This document shows positions 1-5,418 of a stretch of 8,141 nt of DNA, piece after piece. The stretch's first letter is position 1; every line of letters starts with the position of its first letter. The notes beneath the pieces were generated by a model. That model was not told the DNA's origin, made no database searches, and was given only the letters and a program-made list of their open reading frames with translations. The translations under genes were made by a program, and so were the position numbers. Source of the stretch: an uncultured Alphaproteobacteria bacterium (GTDB taxonomy: Bacteria > Pseudomonadota > Alphaproteobacteria > CAAHEQ01 > UBA3637); the NCBI GenBank assembly GCA_937935995.1, contig CALGXF010000054.1:1-8141 (forward strand). The letters run 5' to 3'.

Positions 1-85
1 CCGATTATTTTATCCGATAGCATCTCAGCCGTCGGAAATGAAAAACGCTGTCCCCATCGGCGTATTAATCGGTTTAATTGTCCCA

Positions 86-126
86 ACCGGCCGGGGCGCT
101 TTCCCCGCGCGCCCGCCCCGGCCGGT
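86..126. repeat. 13-bp perfect GC-rich inverted repeat
   Basis: Left arm ACCGGCCGGGGCG (86-98) and right arm CGCCCCGGCCGGT (114-126) are exact reverse complements around a 15-base, C-rich loop. No T tract follows on either strand, so it is not a standard Rho-independent terminator. It could be a stem of a structured RNA, a REP-like palindrome or a protein-binding site. Confidence 0.75.
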
Positions 127-185
127 GAATGCATCCGGTGGCACAATCGATCCAAATTCCCAAGGGGCACACCGCGAAATGCAGG

Positions 186-205
186 GGGTCGGGGCGACCC
201 TTTCT
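186..205 (+). terminator. Candidate Rho-independent terminator
   Basis: GGGTCG (186-191) and CGACCC (195-200) form a 6-bp GC-rich stem with a GGG loop, followed by TTTCTTT. This fits a terminator for a plus-strand transcript entering from the left, but the T tract is interrupted and no upstream gene is identified. TTGACA starts directly after it (206-211), with only a poor -10 candidate (TAAATC, 228-233). Confidence 0.4.
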
Positions 206-322
206 TTGACAGATTCATTCCGACCGATAAATCCATTCCCGCGTCGGACAAGCTATTGTTCGTTCGACTATCAAGTCGCCGATGTTGAAAAAATGAGAGA
301 AAACCTACCTTACAGGAAGTAT

Positions 323-335
323 GGGGGGGGGGGGG
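323..335. repeat. Homopolymer tract, G13 (C13 on minus)
   Basis: Thirteen consecutive G. A tract of this length is prone to slipped-strand changes during replication. It sits at the boundary between the GC-rich block and the mla side of the window, about 60 bases downstream of the candidate minus-strand -10. Its length may not be accurate in short-read data. Confidence 0.9.
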
Positions 336-394
336 TAATTGCCTTGTGATTGAAAAGTTGGAACATGTGAAATCTCCCTATTGATTGTTAATCC

Positions 395-423
395 TTTTTA
401 TCCCATTCCCAATCAGCTGTCAA
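395..423 (-). promoter_or_regulatory. Candidate sigma70-type promoter, minus strand
   Basis: Read on the minus strand, TTGACA (423-418) is a full-consensus -35. It is followed by a 17-base spacer and TAAAAA (400-395), four of six matches to TATAAT. It begins immediately after the mlaC terminator and points away from mlaC into the GC-rich block. A Shine-Dalgarno-like AGGGAG and an ATG follow at 366. The -35 and spacing are good and the -10 is mediocre. Confidence 0.45.
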
Positions 424-425
424 TT

Positions 426-448
426 AAAAAAAGCTCCCTTTCGGGAGC
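426..448 (-). terminator. Rho-independent terminator of the mla operon
   Basis: On the minus strand a 6-bp stem, GCTCCC/GGGAGC (arms 443-448 and 433-438, four-base loop), is followed by seven T (432-426). It starts five bases after the mlaC stop codon. The plus strand also has a T-rich stretch after the stem, so it may work weakly in both directions. Confidence 0.85.
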
Positions 449-453
449 CTTTC

Positions 454-1053
454 TTATTTTTTCGATGGAACAAAGGCCTCCGCTTGTTCCGTTAGTTTTT
501 GTGTTAACTCCGGCAAGGTATGATTTTGCAGATAAGCCGTATATTCGTTTCGATAACTTAAAGCCATGCTGACTCCCTCGACGATAATGTCAACGATTTT
601 ATATTCACCGTTTTTCTCACGCAATCTCCAAATCACTTGAACCGGATTGGGATCATTTTGAATCAGGCTGTCTACATAAACTTGATTTTTTCCTTCCGCA
701 GGTCGTTCGCCTTGGAAAGTCAATTGTTGGCCTGTGTATAAATTAAATTTATCTGCCCAGCTTTTTAATGCCATGTCCGTAAAAGCTTTAATAAATGCTT
801 GTTGGTCTTCTTTGGATGTCGTCCGGACGTAACGGCCTAAAACGAATTTACCGATATTTTGCGTATCTAATGCTTTTAAGAAATATTTTTCAAATCGTTC
901 TGTTTTTTGTTGTTGTGTGTCTTTAGACTTCAAAACATTCGTAATGACCTCATCCGTCAGATTTTTTACAAAAACAACAGATGGTTTATCTTCCGCGTAA
1001 ACAGAAGCCGCTTGTAAAAATAAAGCGCATACGATTAAAAATAATTTTTTCAT
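454..1053 (-). CDS. mlaC: MlaC, periplasmic phospholipid-binding protein
   Basis: Periplasmic carrier of the Mla pathway (Ttg2D/MlaC family), which shuttles phospholipids between the outer-membrane MlaA complex and the inner-membrane MlaFEDB transporter. The 199-residue product is about the usual family length. A Sec signal peptide is clear: KK near the start, a hydrophobic stretch, and a VYA/ED cleavage site after residue 20. The family signature near the C terminus is present (YKIVDIIVEGVSM, residues 151-163, then SYRNEY), as is the earlier FVLGRY motif (70-75). The ATG at 1053 has AAGGA about eight bases upstream, and only 17 bases separate it from the mlaA stop, so the two are probably co-transcribed. 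No mlaF, mlaE or mlaD lies in this window. The family call is strong; the direction of lipid flow is known from other species, not from this sequence. Confidence 0.93.
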   Translation of the reverse strand: MKKLFLIVCALFLQAASVYAEDKPSVVFVKNLTDEVITNVLKSKDTQQQKTERFEKYFLKALDTQNIGKFVLGRYVRTTSKEDQQAFIKAFTDMALKSWADKFNLYTGQQLTFQGERPAEGKNQVYVDSLIQNDPNPVQVIWRLREKNGEYKIVDIIVEGVSMALSYRNEYTAYLQNHTLPELTQKLTEQAEAFVPSKK

Positions 1054-1070
1054 TTTATTTATCCTTTTTC

Positions 1071-1874
1071 TTAAAACTCATCATCACTTTCTTCAAAGTC
1101 AGGGAAGTCAAAGTCATAGTTTTCTTTGGCTTCTTCATCACTGCCGGACAAGAACTGGCGCCGATTTTGGCGATACATTGTCCGCATTGTTGCATACGGA
1201 TCGACGGAAGATTGTTCCAAATTATAAATCAAGTCAGTTGATTTGTTGATATCTGAAACGGCCTGAATACCGTAACGCCACCATAATAAATCTTTTTCGG
1301 CTTTGGGTAATGCCCAATCGACCGGGTCGATGAAAAATCCGGCAACCATTCCGGTCGTATCGCGGACATTCGACGGTCCCAAGAAGGGGATGACCAAGTA
1401 AGGACCTTCTTGTTTCAGGCCCCATTTATAAAGCGTTTGCCCGAAATCTTTTTGCGGCGCAGCAATGTCAAATTTAGTCGCGACATCAAACAATCCGCCG
1501 ATACCTAACGTTGTGTTGGTAAAGAAACGTCCGAAAGTTTGGGCACCGTCTTCAAAATCGCCTTGCAAAATTGCATTGACGAAAATAACGGGTTGGCGCA
1601 GGTTCGTTGAAAAATTCGTTATCCCCGTTCTGACAAATTCAGGAGTCATTTGACGGTAAATGTGGCTGAACGGCCGATAGATGTATTTATTAACAACCAT
1701 GTTGAAAGATGAAATTTTCCGATTCATCGGCTCCAACGGGTCGTTTCGCTGTTCATATTCTTCACGAGCAATCGGGTCTGTCGGAACCGTTGCACACGCA
1801 CTTAATAAAAGAAACCCGCTTAATACAATCAGCAGGCTGTGCCGTAACAGAAATGACGTTTTTGTTTGTACCAT
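1071..1874 (-). CDS. mlaA: MlaA (VacJ), outer-membrane phospholipid-transport lipoprotein
   Basis: MlaA removes misplaced phospholipids from the outer leaflet of the outer membrane and passes them to MlaC. From the ATG at 1874 the product is 267 residues. It has a lipoprotein signal ending in the lipobox LSAC (lipidated Cys27), with Ala rather than Asp after the Cys, which fits outer-membrane sorting. Family motifs follow in order: NDPLEPMNRK (44-53), RFFTNTTLGIGGLFDVA (116-132), DFGQTLYKWG (143-152) and GPYLVIPFLGPSNVRD (157-172). The C terminus is an unusually acidic tail rich in Asp, Glu and Phe. A longer version from a TTG at 1928 would overlap the upstream gene by 25 bases and put 18 extra residues before the signal peptide, so I prefer the ATG, although its ribosome-binding site is weak. 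It sits in an operon with mlaC 17 bases downstream. Confidence 0.93.
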   Translation of the reverse strand: MVQTKTSFLLRHSLLIVLSGFLLLSACATVPTDPIAREEYEQRNDPLEPMNRKISSFNMVVNKYIYRPFSHIYRQMTPEFVRTGITNFSTNLRQPVIFVNAILQGDFEDGAQTFGRFFTNTTLGIGGLFDVATKFDIAAPQKDFGQTLYKWGLKQEGPYLVIPFLGPSNVRDTTGMVAGFFIDPVDWALPKAEKDLLWWRYGIQAVSDINKSTDLIYNLEQSSVDPYATMRTMYRQNRRQFLSGSDEEAKENYDFDFPDFEESDDEF

Positions 1875-1903
1875 TTTCTTTTTCAATCTTTTTTCTTTTA
1901 ATA

Positions 1904-2497
1904 TTAAAGCGTTTGTTCCGTTTGGCAAGCAATTTTTTCAAGTTCTGCGCGAATAGTGGGGATAACGTCTTCAACATGCGAGACAAATGTAATCGTTTCC
2001 GCATGGTGCGGTTTGACAAAGCCGTCGCGAATCAGTTGATGCAACAGGGCTTTGAGATCGCTGAAAAAATCGTTGATATTCAAAACGATAATAGGTTTGT
2101 TCATGATGCCAAGCTGTTTTAAAACCATTAATTCGAACATTTCGTCCATTGTTCCCAAGCCGCCCGGCAGAACACAAAAAGCGTCGGAAACTTCTGTCAT
2201 AGCGACTTTTCGGGCAAACATACGTTGATATACTTTTAATTCATCCATATTGGCTTTCATTAAATCCGGCCGTTCAATATCAAATAAATGTTGAATCGTG
2301 ATTCCCGTTACGCGGCCGCCACCCATTTTAGTCCCTTCCGCGACGGCTTTCATGACACCGGTACCGCCGGCGCCGTACACCAGCTCCAGTTGATTTTGAG
2401 CCAATAACAACCCTAATTGACGAGCCGTTTCTTCATAGATGGGCGTATTTCCCGTTTTTGTTCCGCAAAAAACGCATACTTTTTTTAATTTTATCAT
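1904..2497 (-). CDS. LOG-family nucleotide 5'-monophosphate phosphoribohydrolase
   Basis: Cytosolic Rossmann-type enzyme of the LOG (LONELY GUY) family, often mislabelled lysine decarboxylase. Characterised members cleave the N-glycosidic bond of (cytokinin-type) nucleoside monophosphates to release the base and ribose 5-phosphate. The 197 residues match the usual length. The diagnostic PGGLGTMDE motif is at 111-119, with Arg96-Lys97 before it and a glycine-rich YGAGGTGVM loop at 41-49. No signal peptide is seen. The ATG at 2497 has an AAGG ribosome-binding site about eight bases upstream. This is the first gene of the minus-strand cluster, with 29 bases to the preferred mlaA start, so co-transcription is likely. 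A functional link to lipid transport is not evident. The true substrate in this organism is unknown. Confidence 0.9.
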   Translation of the reverse strand: MIKLKKVCVFCGTKTGNTPIYEETARQLGLLLAQNQLELVYGAGGTGVMKAVAEGTKMGGGRVTGITIQHLFDIERPDLMKANMDELKVYQRMFARKVAMTEVSDAFCVLPGGLGTMDEMFELMVLKQLGIMNKPIIVLNINDFFSDLKALLHQLIRDGFVKPHHAETITFVSHVEDVIPTIRAELEKIACQTEQTL

Positions 2498-2524
2498 TAA
2501 TTTTACCTTTTTAAAAAATATTTA

Positions 2525-2552
2525 TTGTTTATTCACTTTTTCTTTCTATGAT
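2525..2552 (+). promoter_or_regulatory. Candidate promoter for the secreted-protein gene
   Basis: TTGTTT (2525-2530), a 16-base spacer and TATGAT (2547-2552; five of six matches to TATAAT). The predicted start of transcription, near 2559, leaves a leader of about 36 bases to the ATG at 2595. The same AT-rich stretch must also hold the divergent promoter for the LOG-mla operon; the best minus-strand pair I see (TTGTCT, 17 bases, TATTTT; 2592-2564) is weak. Confidence 0.45.
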
Positions 2553-2594
2553 AGAATACATGTAAAATAATATTAAAAAATGGAAAAGACAATC

Positions 2595-3830
2595 ATGAAA
2601 TGTAAAAGTGCGCTCATTGTGTGTGGTTTCTGTCTCTATGCGGTTCAAGCGTTGGCGGCGGATATCGAAGTTCCATTGTTTATGTCGGTAGAGGAAAAAA
2701 TCCAAAAATCTCAAGAAGAACAGGCCTCTTCGCCAAGATCAAAACGAACGGCTCGCCGGACCCCCAATATCGGCAAAGGTGCCGAGCCGGCCGAAGAAAT
2801 TAAAATTGCTCCGGATCCTTTTCCGGCGATTCGAATCAAATCGGCCGAACCCCAACAAGAAATCGGTGCGCCTTTTGGTAATCAACCGTTGACGATGGAG
2901 ACGGCCTCAACGCAGACTCCGGCACAAGTCAGTGTTCCCGATGTTTCTTTCCAACCCGCTTATCCGACTCAGGATATTCAGATTGTGGCTAAAAAAGCAG
3001 ATGAACCGGTTGTCGAAGAAAAGAAAGAAACGCCGGCTCCGAAACGAGAACCGCGTGCAAACCGAAAACCGGCGGATTCCCCAAAACAGACAAAACAACA
3101 AACGCCGGATACGGCATCCGATGTCGTTGTTGTTCCTAAACCCGGAATGCCGACAACCATCAGTCAGGCTTTGCCGAGTGTTCAAGCGCCTCATTTGGCG
3201 GAAAATTTTGATATCATGGGCATGAAATTGCATATGACGCCCGAAGAAATTGTCTCGATTGCGCAGGATAACGGTTTCACGGTCAGCAATGTGGCTTATG
3301 CGATTCCGTTGTTTATGACAACGGCGTATGAACAACAATGCCGGCAGGATGGATTTGCGCAATTGCGGTTAATTCATGACTGTGTTCGCATGCAGGCGCA
3401 GGCAGATGATGTGTATTATATTTCTGAACTGCGGTTGGATAATGCGATGACAAAGGAACAAATTGTTGTTTCATTTGTTTCCGGATTAACGGGCAATCAA
3501 GCGTCTCGGATTGATTATACGTCTTTCGGTGATAATTCTTTGGGAACCAGTTACAAAGATGCGGCCAAGAAAACGGCGCGACGGGATTTATTCTGGAAAT
3601 TGGTTTTTGAAAAATACGGTCAACCGAATTTCCCGAAAACTCTTTTATGGGGCGATCCGCGCAAAATTTACATGCAGGCGTTTATGGAAGGATCGGCTTT
3701 GAACGGTCGGTTGATTTTGGATGATAAGGAATTGCCTTATCAGGACATGGAAGAAGCCGGCAAAATCAATGAGACAAAAGAAGTACCGCATTCTTTTTCT
3801 TTTGTTAAAGATACGCAGGAAATGTATTAA
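2595..3830 (+). CDS. Secreted/periplasmic protein of unknown function with Pro/Lys-rich linker
   Basis: I do not recognise this gene by name. From the ATG at 2595 the product is 411 residues. It has a Sec signal peptide (about 1-21, cleavage near QALA/AD). A long low-complexity segment rich in Pro, Lys, Glu, Gln and Thr follows (about 35-190), most extreme at 138-172. A compact C-terminal part starts near residue 204 with DIMGMKLHMTPEEIV; the 'LxMTPEE' opening recurs in small periplasmic domains. Two Cys (249 and 263) could form a disulfide. No lipobox or further membrane segment is seen, so a periplasmic or cell-surface location is inferred. An in-frame ATG at 2580 lacks a ribosome-binding site, whereas GGAAAAG precedes 2595. 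It is transcribed divergently from the LOG-mla operon and ends in its own terminator. A role in the envelope is plausible but unproven. Confidence 0.8.
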   Translation: MKCKSALIVCGFCLYAVQALAADIEVPLFMSVEEKIQKSQEEQASSPRSKRTARRTPNIGKGAEPAEEIKIAPDPFPAIRIKSAEPQQEIGAPFGNQPLTMETASTQTPAQVSVPDVSFQPAYPTQDIQIVAKKADEPVVEEKKETPAPKREPRANRKPADSPKQTKQQTPDTASDVVVVPKPGMPTTISQALPSVQAPHLAENFDIMGMKLHMTPEEIVSIAQDNGFTVSNVAYAIPLFMTTAYEQQCRQDGFAQLRLIHDCVRMQAQADDVYYISELRLDNAMTKEQIVVSFVSGLTGNQASRIDYTSFGDNSLGTSYKDAAKKTARRDLFWKLVFEKYGQPNFPKTLLWGDPRKIYMQAFMEGSALNGRLILDDKELPYQDMEEAGKINETKEVPHSFSFVKDTQEMY

Positions 3831-3843
3831 TGAAAAAAGCGAC

Positions 3844-3871
3844 AAGGGGCAACGCGCCCCTTTCGTATTTT
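3844..3871 (+). terminator. Rho-independent terminator after the secreted-protein gene
   Basis: AAGGGGC (3844-3850) and GCCCCTT (3856-3862) form a 7-bp stem with a five-base loop, followed by a T-rich but interrupted tail. The stem begins 13 bases after the stop codon. Confidence 0.75.
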
Positions 3872-3916
3872 AGATAACGGAACATTTGTATTTACAGGAA
3901 TTTTGAGCGTGTGCAA

Positions 3917-3942
3917 AGAGGCGAACAGCCTCTCTTTTTTTT
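3917..3942 (+). terminator. Second, tandem Rho-independent terminator
   Basis: AGAGGC (3917-3922) and GCCTCT (3928-3933) form a 6-bp stem with loop GAACA, followed by C and eight T (3935-3942). This is a strong plus-strand terminator only about 45 bases after the first. No gene lies between the two. It could back up the first terminator, end a small unrecognised transcript, or insulate the ankyrin promoter just downstream. Confidence 0.8.
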
Positions 3943-3970
3943 GTGTATTTTTCGCTTGACTCTGGGGAGA

Positions 3971-4000
3971 TCGGCAGAGGGGGGGGGGGTATGGTACAAT
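3971..4000 (+). promoter_or_regulatory. Candidate ankyrin-gene promoter with poly-G in its spacer
   Basis: TACAAT (3995-4000; five of six matches to TATAAT) is preceded by TGG, giving an extended -10 (TGnTACAAT). TCGGCA (3971-3976) matches the -35 consensus at four of six positions. The 18-base spacer (3977-3994) contains the G11 tract, so one G fewer would give the optimal 17. A better -35 core, TTGACT (3956-3961), lies too far upstream (33 bases to TACAAT) unless the tract contracts. The predicted start near 4007 leaves about 58 bases of leader before the ATG at 4065. Confidence 0.45.
3979..3989. repeat. Homopolymer tract, G11
   Basis: Eleven consecutive G between the second terminator and the ankyrin gene, lying inside the spacer of the candidate promoter. 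A mutable tract in this place would change promoter spacing rather than the reading frame. Confidence 0.9.
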
Positions 4001-4064
4001 AGAGAGGTGAGGATACAAAGTCCGATGGTTTGCTATTTTAACAGTTTGGAAAGGAACAGGTATA

Positions 4065-5198
4065 ATGATGAAGGATATATTGGAGAAATTAAAGGAATTG
4101 AAGAATGCCCTGAAAGAATTGAGAAAAGAATTAAAGGAAGAACCGGGGAGAAAATTGTTTGAAGCATGTGTAGACGAAAGATTTGATGACGCTTTGAAGT
4201 TGATTAAAAAAGGCGCCAATGTCAATGCGAAATATTGTGACTATACGGTCTTGATGATAGCATGCGAGAAAGGCCATGTAGATACTGTCCGGTTGTTGAT
4301 TGAAAAGGGGGCTGATGTTAACGCAAAAAATGAAAGTGGCTATACGGCATTGAGGGCAGCATGTCATGCGGGGCATGTGGATGTGGTTCGGTTGCTGATT
4401 GAAAAGGGAGCCGATATTAAAGCAAGGAATAATAATGGCTCTACAGCGTTGATGGCGGCATGTGAAGAAGGACATACGGATGTGGCGCGGTTATTGATAG
4501 AAAAAGGAGCCGATGTCAATGCAAAAGATGAGGATGGCTTTACGCCGTTGATGTGGGCGTGTGCGAATGGTCATACGGATGTGGCTCAGTTGCTGATTGA
4601 AAAAGGGGCCGATATTAAAGCAAGGAATAATAATGGCTCTACAGCGTTGATGGTGGCGTGTTGGAATGGTCGTACGGATACGGCTCGGTTATTGATTGAA
4701 AAAGGAGCTGATGTCAATGCAAAAAATAAACAAAATAAGACAGCGTTGATGCGAACGTATTCTGCGGACATAGCTCGGTTGCTGATTGGAAAGGGCGCCG
4801 ATGTCAATGCAAAAGATGAGGATGGCTCTACGGCGTTGATGTGGGTGAGTCAGAAAGGTTATACGGACGTGGCTCGGTTGTTGATAGAAAAGGGCGCAGA
4901 CGTTAAAGCAAAAAATAAGAAGGGTGAAACGGCGGTGATGGTGGCGTGTGATAAGGGGCACACGGATGTGGTGCGGTTGTTGGTTGAAAAAGGGGCTTCC
5001 CTAGATGAAGATTATATCATCAAGAGAGAACGTTCGAAAAAAGCCAAAGAAATTCGTCAAGTGGATTCGGATACAGGTAGTAAGCCGGTTGATCATTTTT
5101 TGCGTCGCGCTTTGTTTGGCGGAAAGCAACGGGGTAAAAATGCCCCGTTGAATCCGGCAGTGGCCGAGCGATTAAAGAAACGTCAATCCCGTTCATAA
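4065..5198 (+). CDS. Ankyrin-repeat protein
   Basis: Protein of 377 residues built almost wholly of ankyrin repeats, a scaffold for protein-protein binding; no enzymatic domain is seen. Residues 3-26 are a Leu/Lys/Glu-rich amphipathic helix, possibly a coiled coil. One degenerate repeat (about 27-58) is followed by eight clear ones: 59-91, 92-124, 125-157, 158-190, 191-223, 224-253, 254-286 and 287-318. The consensus is TALM.AC..GHTDVARLLIEKGADVNAK. The repeat at 224-253 is three residues short between TALM and DIAR. The C-terminal tail (319-377) is basic and ends KKRQSRS. There is no signal peptide, so it is cytosolic or exported by a route without a Sec signal. ATGATG gives two possible starts one codon apart; AAGGAA lies eight bases upstream of the first. 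It has its own promoter and terminator, and no partner gene is adjacent. The binding target is unknown. Confidence 0.9.
   Translation: MMKDILEKLKELKNALKELRKELKEEPGRKLFEACVDERFDDALKLIKKGANVNAKYCDYTVLMIACEKGHVDTVRLLIEKGADVNAKNESGYTALRAACHAGHVDVVRLLIEKGADIKARNNNGSTALMAACEEGHTDVARLLIEKGADVNAKDEDGFTPLMWACANGHTDVAQLLIEKGADIKARNNNGSTALMVACWNGRTDTARLLIEKGADVNAKNKQNKTALMRTYSADIARLLIGKGADVNAKDEDGSTALMWVSQKGYTDVARLLIEKGADVKAKNKKGETAVMVACDKGHTDVVRLLVEKGASLDEDYIIKRERSKKAKEIRQVDSDTGSKPVDHFLRRALFGGKQRGKNAPLNPAVAERLKKRQSRS
4239..5018 (+). repeat. 99-bp tandem coding repeats (ankyrin), partly near-identical
   Basis: The eight clear ankyrin repeats are mostly 99-bp units at the DNA level. A 46-bp stretch at 4410-4455 is identical to 4608-4653, exactly 198 bases (two units) apart. 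A 31-bp stretch at 4509-4539 is identical to 4797-4827, 288 bases apart, which is three units less the nine-base deletion in the short repeat. These identities, including synonymous positions, suggest recent duplication or gene conversion within the array. Confidence 0.85.
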
Positions 5199-5205
5199 CA
5201 AACTG

Positions 5206-5236
5206 AAAGAAGGACTTTTTAGTCCTTCTTTTTTTT
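5206..5236 (+). terminator. Rho-independent terminator of the ankyrin gene
   Basis: AAAGAAGGACT (5206-5216) and AGTCCTTCTTT (5221-5231) form an 11-bp perfect stem with a TTTT loop, and the T tract continues to 5236. It starts eight bases after the ankyrin stop codon. Confidence 0.9.
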
Positions 5237-5356
5237 ATGGTCGATGTCGGCAGGCGTGATTTGTGCTGTTTTGGGCGAACGCGCATAAAGCTTAAATCGG
5301 GGAAGATATTGCGCGGTCGTTCAAGAAAAGTTATAGATATTTTTTTATCTTTTTTG

Positions 5357-5385
5357 TTGCGCTTTCATTTTAAGTTTTTTATAAT
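5357..5385 (+). promoter_or_regulatory. Promoter of adhE
   Basis: TTGCGC (5357-5362), a spacer of exactly 17 bases and a full-consensus TATAAT (5380-5385). The predicted start near 5392 leaves a leader of about 27 bases, with AGAGGAG (5403-5409) as ribosome-binding site. The AT-rich stretch upstream (about 5320-5356) could be an UP-like element. The remaining sequence between the ankyrin terminator and this promoter shows no gene. Confidence 0.7.
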
Positions 5386-5418
5386 ATTTTCATATTGTTT
5401 ATAGAGGAGTTGAAAGAC

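Larger units (their letters stand above)
1..320. other. GC-rich block with no defensible gene
   Basis: I recognise no protein or RNA gene here. Bases 81-200 are about 71% G+C by my count (85 of 120), far above the flanking genes. Several frames on both strands stay open, as expected by chance at high GC: two plus frames run to stops at 286-288 and 347-349, and one minus frame is open from 377 to base 1. None shows a recognisable domain. I looked for tmRNA, RNase P RNA, SRP RNA, tRNA and rRNA hallmarks and found none. The block holds a perfect palindrome (86-126) and a terminator-like hairpin (186-205). It could be the end of a structured RNA, the edge of a GC-rich gene cut by the window, a repeat element, or foreign sequence joined at the G run at 323. 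Confidence 0.5.
1..366 (-). other. Candidate frameshifted (contingency) reading frame across a C13 tract
   Basis: On the minus strand an ATG (364-366) is preceded by AGGGAG with a 7-base gap, downstream of a promoter-like pair (395-423). Translation runs ten codons into the C13 tract, then stops at TAA (310-312) after 18 codons. With one C fewer the frame would instead read on without a stop to base 1 and out of the window, more than 110 codons. The arrangement copies that of phase-variable genes, in the OFF state. Against it, the downstream translation is Arg/Gly/Pro-rich, shows no known domain, and lies in GC-rich DNA where open frames are common. The distal part is cut by the window edge. 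I cannot say what it would encode. Confidence 0.22.

Noticed and set aside
1..60. CTGAGA on the minus strand, resembling part of a TPP riboswitch
   Set aside because: The other conserved elements, such as the ACCC and GAACCTGA segments, are missing at the expected places and no thiamine gene is near.
255..285. GTTCGACT, resembling a tRNA or tmRNA T-loop
   Set aside because: The five bases on each side do not pair, there is no acceptor stem or CCA, and no tmRNA tag frame is found.
38..349. Open frame of 103 codons on the plus strand in the GC-rich block
   Set aside because: No convincing ribosome-binding site and no recognisable domain; it runs through two hairpins and the G13 tract, and other frames on both strands are equally open because of the high GC.
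1875..1928. TTG start adding 18 residues to MlaA
   Set aside because: It would overlap the upstream gene and place a hydrophilic stretch before the lipoprotein signal peptide; the ATG at 1874 gives a normal signal.
3827..4225. Minus-strand open frame of 132 codons across the terminators and ankyrin promoter
   Set aside because: It runs antisense through two terminators and the G11 tract, and its composition is Phe/Ser/Asn-rich without a domain; most likely a chance frame.
4131..4961. Long minus-strand open frames opposite the ankyrin gene
   Set aside because: They are repetitive mirror images of the ankyrin repeats with no independent start signals or domains.
4239..5018. Regularly spaced repeats considered as a CRISPR array
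   Set aside because: The 99-bp period, the diverged repeats and the open frame with clear ankyrin consensus show that this is coding repeat DNA.
5320..5360. AT-rich dyad (AGATA/TATCT) upstream of adhE considered as a terminator or operator
   Set aside because: The stem is only five A/T-rich pairs and overlaps the region expected for an UP-like element; too weak to call.
5395..5418. TTG start adding eight residues to AdhE
   Set aside because: The AGAGGAG ribosome-binding site lies inside this extension, and the ATG at 5419 matches the family N terminus better.
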